The notes under the pieces are model-generated. The model did not search any database. It saw only the letters and a list, made by a program, of their open reading frames with translations, and had not been told where the DNA came from. A program made the position numbers and the translations under genes. A stretch of DNA of 64,000 bases from Serendipita indica DSM 11827 (lineage: Eukaryota; Basidiomycota; Agaricomycetes; Sebacinales; Serendipitaceae). Positions 58,350-64,000 of the stretch are shown one piece after another (within the stretch, counting starts at the first letter, position 1; each line of letters starts with the position of its first letter). The stretch lies in the NCBI GenBank assembly GCA_910890315.1, contig CAJVGD010000046.1, forward strand, positions 992,001-1,056,000, given 5' to 3'.

Positions 58350-60093
58350 TCATTCGGTACTACTCCATCTTCTCGAGTCGACGCTTCGCGCTGCGCTCGG
58401 AAACTGCAAAGATCGCCTCATCTGGCAAGGTGCGGTTGACTGGTGCCGATTAGGCTCTTGAACAAGCCCCTTGTTGTCTCCGGGGTTATCAATGTCGTGC
58501 TCCGGGGTGAATTCAAAGGTTTGTGGATTTGGCGCCAATGGGAGACAAACGACCTGGGGCCGAGGGCTCGTGGATGGGAGAGTCGAGCTTGCCAGACACT
58601 TTGGTGAGACGACCGCACGTCCACGTTCAGTCCCTTCTCCAAGAGGACTTGAATCTTCATTCGACGGCGCAAAGCGAACCGATGTCTGCTGTTGACGCAG
58701 CTCGTTCTGCCACCATGTCTCGTCCCCTCTTCCTTGCACGAGAGCTGCGACGACAAAGGCATTAATGGTGACGTCGACGAAGCACCATCGCATACAGGTC
58801 ATGGACTCTCGACGTCCACGATATGCGATCCATACAGCGACATTGACGCACGACGCTATGAGGCCGATGAGACTTGCGATCAAGGAACGAATTGCAAGTT
58901 TGCGTAGAGAAGAATGTGAAGATTCGAAAACGATGTCTTGCCATGACACAAAGTCTTCGGTTTCTGCGACGGTGGGTGCAGGGTTTGATTGGCCCGAACG
59001 CTCTGGTGGGATTCCTGAGATGGAACCGGGCTGTTCTGTAGGCTGAGGAGCCCAATCTTGCGCAGGAGCGTCTGCTTGTTTCCGACGTTTTGTGAGAAAC
59101 ATTGGGATGGAGAGTTTTCGTCGGTCCTCGTCATTCTTATCCTGATTAAGAATGGAAACGACAAATGCAATGGTGAGTATGCTGCTGAATAAGAGGTCGA
59201 AGAGAAAGAATGGGATGAGGCCGTAAAGATGTATGCCTATGATGCATGATTGCGTTGAGCCCTCTTCATGGTCGGCTGGTGGTTGTAGTTTGGCTGTACG
59301 TCCTACCACGAGAATAATCATGATCGCAAGGTAGATGGCGAACCCGAACAAGGCGCCGCGGTAGGTTGTCGTCGAGAGTCGTGGGACATTGATTCCTCCA
59401 CATCGAACGAGGTATACTCGTTCGACGAAGAACATGTAAACAAAGATCTTCACTCGTAATCAATATCTTTCCACACGGGCCGAGCGGCCTGTCAGACACA
59501 TACTCTTGTAATGGCATATAAGCCTATACAGATGTAGATCAGGGCCATACATGTGGCTTCGTCTCTCATCCTCTGTATCGTTCCCTCTTCAGGCATTTGT
59601 GGACTGATGGTCAACCCGACGGAGAGCGTGGCGAAGCAGATGACGAAGAGTAAAGCGCTGAGGAGGGCAAGGAACGCTGTAAACCGGGCATATGTTGTGA
59701 TAAAGATGTAGTTTCCGGGTATATAGTGGTTAATGTTCGTTCTGAGAGAGCTGGCGTGGAGAAATGATGAGATACCAACAAAACTGGGCCGCCCTTGGGC
59801 AGATCTGACGTGGTCGGATGCTTGAGAGGACTGATCTTGTAGATAAACTTGTAGGTCCGAATGGCCAGCTCTTCTGTCTATGTGCCAGAACGAGCTCCGT
59901 GCCAGGCAAAAGGATAGGCCGGAGGCCGCTTGGGAGGATTAGAGACGCGGAGATGGACATAATTGGGCTCACCAACGATCTGGAAAAAGACGGTGACAAT
60001 ATTCCAGCGTAGTGCGGCATCTGGCGCCATATTCCAAGGTGTTGGAGGGGAATCCGTTGTGGAATTCCGACCCGCAGCCAGACTTTTATACAC
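58350..60093 (-). CDS. Seven-helix-like membrane protein (GPCR-like), unknown
   Basis: A minus-strand gene; the first ATG is at 60093 and an alternative at 60030 (MAPDAALRWNIVTVFFQIV). Hydrophobic helices in order are FTAFLALLSALLFVICFATL, MALIYICIGLYAI, IFVYMFFVERVYLV, GALFGFAIYLAIMIILVVG, LIPFFLFDLLFSSILTIAFV, LIASLIGLIASCVNVAVWIA and CFVDVTINAFVVAALV. A cytosolic loop of about 85 polar residues lies between helices 5 and 6 (SIPMFLTKRRKQADAPAQDW), and a disordered C-terminal tail follows. Seven helices with a long third cytosolic loop and a tail suit a basidiomycete GPCR-like orphan. No known receptor signature is seen. Confidence 0.68.
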
Positions 60094-60407
60094 CGATGAA
60101 AGCGTGTCAAATCATACCCGTCGTCGAAGCGAGGGCGCTGGCGGCTGGCACAATTGACAGCCGGGACCATTTGTCGTGTAAATCCTCCCTAGCAAGCATC
60201 CACCACTCGACTGCGATATGCGCATCCACACCAACGATGATGATGGCTATACATTGGATTGCACTGACGTAAGGAGGTTGCTCCCGCCGTTGAACTGGAC
60301 TCTGCAACTGCGGACCCCATTCTTGCTCGCGCTGCTACAGATGGATTTGGCTGTGTTCCAGGTCCAAGGTTGAACATTTTGCATTTCTTTTGTAGATTTC
60401 GCCACTC

Positions 60408-63400
60408 TTGGATGCTGGAATGCGGGACTCGGGAACAGACGACAAAGTGGCAGTGCCAGCTAACTTGGACCGCCCAATGCCGCCGTTGTTGTCTATAACG
60501 GCCATTTTATTTGTTTTATGCGTCTTTTCACACACAGTATTCTCGGAAGATGTCTTTGAACCTGCTCTCAATCATTCCTCAATCTGTGCCTTACCGCCAT
60601 CTCCCCTTCTGACTTTCAACCCAGTCGCATTGAACCCCACATGCTCGCTTTCCTCCAGACCAGCAGATCCAGCTCCAGAATTTCTGTCTTTCGAGGAGTG
60701 GAAGGCCAAACAGCTCGCCGTTCAGGAGAGTGCGAACGGTAAAGACAAGGATAGCCACGCGCCCACGACAAAGTCAAACACTGGCAATAAACAAGACAAT
60801 AAAAATCAAGAAGAAGAGGTGGCCTCGACCTCGAACGGACACAAGGATGCCGACGTGGCTCGGGATGTCGTAGCCAGCGTGGAGGCCAACGATACCGAAC
60901 ACGCTACTCCATCGCCGTCTGCACCCAAATACCATATCCCATTAATAGACCGGTTCAACTATGCGTCAAACGAGTGTAACGCACGTATCCACTCGTCTCA
61001 CAAGTCGGCAAAGTCGAGCTCGTCAATCCTCTCACGGAAAAAGGACCGGTACATGCTCTCGCCATGCCAGCTTAACAAGGAAAAGCATTTCGTGGTTGTG
61101 GAGCTTTGCGAGGATATTCGCATCGACACGGTTCAATTGGCCAACTTTGAATTCTTCTCCGGCGTTTTCAAAGACATTCGCGTCAGCGCCGCCGAGACAT
61201 ATACAAGCGATGGAAAGGGTTGGACAGTAGTAGGAGAGTACACGGCGAAGAATATCCGAGGTATCCAGGTATGCAAGTCCCTCATTCGTGTCTCCTTGTC
61301 CTAACTATGATCAGTCTTTTCACCCGCAAAAGGAACTCCTCCGCTTTTACAGATATCTACGCGTAGAATTTCTCAGCTACTACGGCAAAGAGTACTTTTG
61401 CCCAGTCTCCCTATTGCGCGTCTACGGCCTTACCCAGATGGAGGAGTGGAAGTCGGATCTCTGGAAGGCGGAATGGGAAGCTTCGCAAGCGGCATCCATC
61501 GACGCTGTGACAAAGGAACCAGAGGATACTGTCATCATCCTTGGGGCTGGGTCACTCTCCGCGTCTGCCTCCTCTGGATATCATATTCCTTCCACAGATT
61601 CGGCGCCTTCTACCACCAGTGAGAGCAGTCAAACGTCTCAGGAATCAAAGGATCCACCACAAAGGGTAGAATCCGCTTCTTCAGAGAACAAAACGGCAGG
61701 GTCTCGAGCCATAACGGAAAGCCTGCACGAGATCCCTTCGACCTCCCATCCTATTCCTGCCACTGGAGGGACTCTGCAAAGCCAACCAACAGAGTCAAGA
61801 GAAACTTCGGAGAGTCAAGAGACTAGTTTGCGGCAGACGCAAAGTTCAGATGGTCATCATGTTGTCGAGGAGGTACCGACTTCATCAGACGAAAAGGTGT
61901 CTTCGACCCCGCCGCCAACTACCTCGACTCCTGCAACCAGTGCGGAAAATGGATACAATGAACCGACCACCTCCGTCGTCACGCGGACCGTCTCGACGAC
62001 GATTATCTTGTCGGCCGCGACACCTTCATCCTCCACTGCTATTCCAAACGGCGAGTCCGTCTACCGGATGATCATGAACCGTATTAGCAGCCTAGAAGCA
62101 AACCAGACTTTGTATGCGCGATATGTCGAGGAACAAGGGCGATCCGTCAATATTCGGCTTGAACTCATCGAAGAGGACATTGGACGTCTAGGCGCAGTGG
62201 TTCGTGCCTTGCTCTTTGCACCTGCAATTATCTAATTCCCTTATAGATGACGTCTCAACAACAGCGTATCAAGAAGATGTTTGAGCGACATCGCATTGAT
62301 ACGGAACGTGCTCATAATCAGTTGGCGGCGCAGGTGGAGCACTTGGCACACGAGGTATTACAGCTCTCCTTCACGCATACCTGGTCGTTGACGCGATCTT
62401 TAGGTCTTGATGGAGAAAAGACTGGGAATTTTACAATTGGTCCTCCTGCTCACCGTCTTAGTATTCATGGCGCTTACGCGTGGCTCCCGTGGTGAGCCGA
62501 TCCGCTTACGAAAGGCGGGTCTAGTATGGCACAAGAATCTGCGGAATAGCGCAGACTGGGTCACGGGATGGAGAGGCAGCGCTAGTCGATTGCCAAGTCC
62601 CGGTGAGTGCTCAATGTCCCCATTCTTCATTGTTCCAACTGACGGTACTCTGCTGCAGATGGCGAGCATGTCGATTCGCAGCCTAATGATGCCATCGAAG
62701 TTGCATTCAACTTGGAAGACTCCCCCATGCGCCGGCTGCAGGATCCCCCGCGGAGACCTAGGAGGTCTTCCTCTCAGCGCTCGGCACGATACGATGATGT
62801 ATTCCAGACTCCTCCGCGCAAGTCACGAACCGTTATTCGATCCCGACAAAACTCGACTCACAGCCGGAATCATACACCACTTGGAGCGTTCCGACGATCC
62901 TCGAACAATAATATGAGGGCAACAGACTCGGCGACAGAAATGCCGTCTGCATCAAAGCGTGCACCTCTCGGGGTGATCGATAGGAACGGCCAGGAAGACC
63001 CAAAGCAGCCATATCACAAGGAGACATGGAGAGCTTCTGGCCGCTCAGTCTCTCTTTCTGGTGCCAATCCCGTAGGTCTTGGGCTTGGAGTAGGCGGAAG
63101 TACTGGCAACCTACCTGACTCTCGCAATCATGGCTCGATGCGTCGGTTAGCCAAAACGGCACATCTCCACGAAGTCAAGAACGCCACCCAACGGAGTCGA
63201 GGGAACACAGTCGACGAACTCCGCCCGCCTCTCGTGGTATCGGTTCTGAGTCCTATGACGGAAGCCTCCACTCCCGGCTTTACTCCAAACCCTCAGACCC
63301 TGTCTCATGAAGATAAGAGTGGGCCTACAAGGATCACTGGGTTTGAGAGTTCAGAGTTGCGAGGGGTTGGTGGTCCACCAGCGGCGCGGTCGGAAGGCGT

Positions 63401-63764
63401 GTTGTCCGACTTGTTCAGTATCCCAACTTCTTCAAGTTTGGTTTCCCCTCAAGCGATACCGTTTCCCAGCCCTGGGAACCGGGGGCTCTCGGAGGGTGAA
63501 CAAGACCGCGAGGACGATGATGTCTGGGTGGACGACGAGCAACCAGGGGATGGAGATCCAGATGAACGGGAGATTGTACAGCGCAGTCCCCGAACGAAAC
63601 GATCGAGATTCAGCTTTGGAAGTCCGCGCAAGCCGTTTGTATTCTCATCGTCCCCACCCGCGGGGACTGAGAGAGGCTCAGGGATGATGGGTGGTGGAGG
63701 GAGAGGAAGGTTCAGATTCTCGAAACGAAGTGATGTAAGTATGGGCTCGATTCCGCGTGGATAA
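60408..63764 (+). CDS. SLP1: SUN-domain ER/nuclear-envelope protein, SLP1/SUCO type
   Basis: A signal/anchor helix (LLSITAILFVLCVFSHTVFS) lies near the start. The ATG at 60477 (MPPLLS) would make it a clean signal peptide; 60408 is the first in frame. A polar stretch with FLSFEEWKAKQ follows, a motif of Slp1/SUCO proteins. The SUN-like domain spans IDRFNYASNECNARI, KDRYMLSPCQLNKEKHFVVV, ELCEDIRIDTVQLANFEFFS, FKDIRVSAAETY, LRFYRYLRVEFLSYYGKEYF and CPVSLLRVYG. Coiled coil and TM (LQLVLLLTVLVFMAL) follow, then a Ser/Arg tail. Yeast Slp1 with Emp65 protects soluble ER proteins. A GTAAGT at the end may be a last intron, extending the gene past 63764. Confidence 0.88.
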
Positions 63765-64000
63765 CAAGCTCTCGGATTCGGATATGCATCTCACATTGTT
63801 TGTCGCGCTTTCGTGCATATCATGCATCCATTCATCTTTACATGTAGCCATAGTAGGAATGCATTTATTTTTTCGGCATTTACCCATGGGTTTGAGTGAC
63901 GCTTTGCTGACGGTGGCAGAGCCCACTTGAACCCCTTCTGCGTCTGGCCGGGAGTCAACATGCTGTCTGAAGATGAGAGCTCGTCTTCTTCGAGCTCTGG
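63765..64000. other. 3' flank of the SUN gene, window end
   Basis: This may hold the last intron and a short terminal exon of SLP1 (acceptors near 63848 and 63920), or simply its 3' untranslated region. Confidence 0.35.

Overview
The window is nuclear DNA of a filamentous fungus, almost certainly a basidiomycete. Genes are dense, sit on both strands and are cut by many 42-60 nt introns. The set includes a DASH subunit, a CFEM protein, a Galpha with an internal insert, a DH-BAR-SH3 GEF, a Zn2Cys6 regulator and Ser/Pro-rich orphan proteins. An agaricomycete of the Rhizoctonia/Ceratobasidium kind is my best guess; that is inference from overall style, not a match. Most gene models were built by hand from splice signals and reading phase, so exon ends are predictions.

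Layout. 1-1396: 3' part of a multi-pass membrane protein. 1.4-5.4 kb: a gene-poor patch with an imperfect 300-bp repeat pair and several tiny multi-exon ORFs. 5.6-6.8 kb: a beta-propeller lactonase-like enzyme. 8.4-12.8 kb: a DH-BAR-SH3 Rho GEF. 13.4-16.9 kb: two small cell-surface proteins and a G-protein alpha subunit. 17-20.4 kb: an orphan gene and its decayed paralogue. 20.4-33.2 kb: a compact block with a type I membrane protein, CLPTM1, YAR1, a Rossmann-fold NAD(P) protein, DAD4, SQS1, a membrane protein and a disordered protein. 33.2-40.3 kb: a graveyard with a broken Ty1/copia fossil, short interleaved repeats and a kinase fragment.

40.4-44.8 kb: a regulator with two complete and one incomplete Zn2Cys6 clusters. 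46-53 kb: a membrane orphan, an ATRIP-like checkpoint protein, a possible winged-helix protein and a flavin reductase-like enzyme. 53.3-54.3 kb: polyubiquitin whose first repeat seems to be split by 6-nt and 2-nt micro-exons. 54.4-58 kb: a linker-histone (H15) domain protein, a small Pro-rich protein and ribosomal protein eS19. 58.3-63.8 kb: a divergent pair, a seven-TM-like protein and a SLP1-type SUN protein.

There is no operon-like logic; neighbours are mostly unrelated housekeeping genes. Divergent pairs that probably share promoters are CFEM/Galpha, DAD4/SQS1, the ATRIP-like gene and the 50.8-kb gene, and the 7TM-like/SLP1 pair. The most unusual items are the multi-cluster zinc regulator, the micro-exons in polyubiquitin and in the first zinc cluster, and the unrecognised small-ORF patch at 2-5.4 kb.
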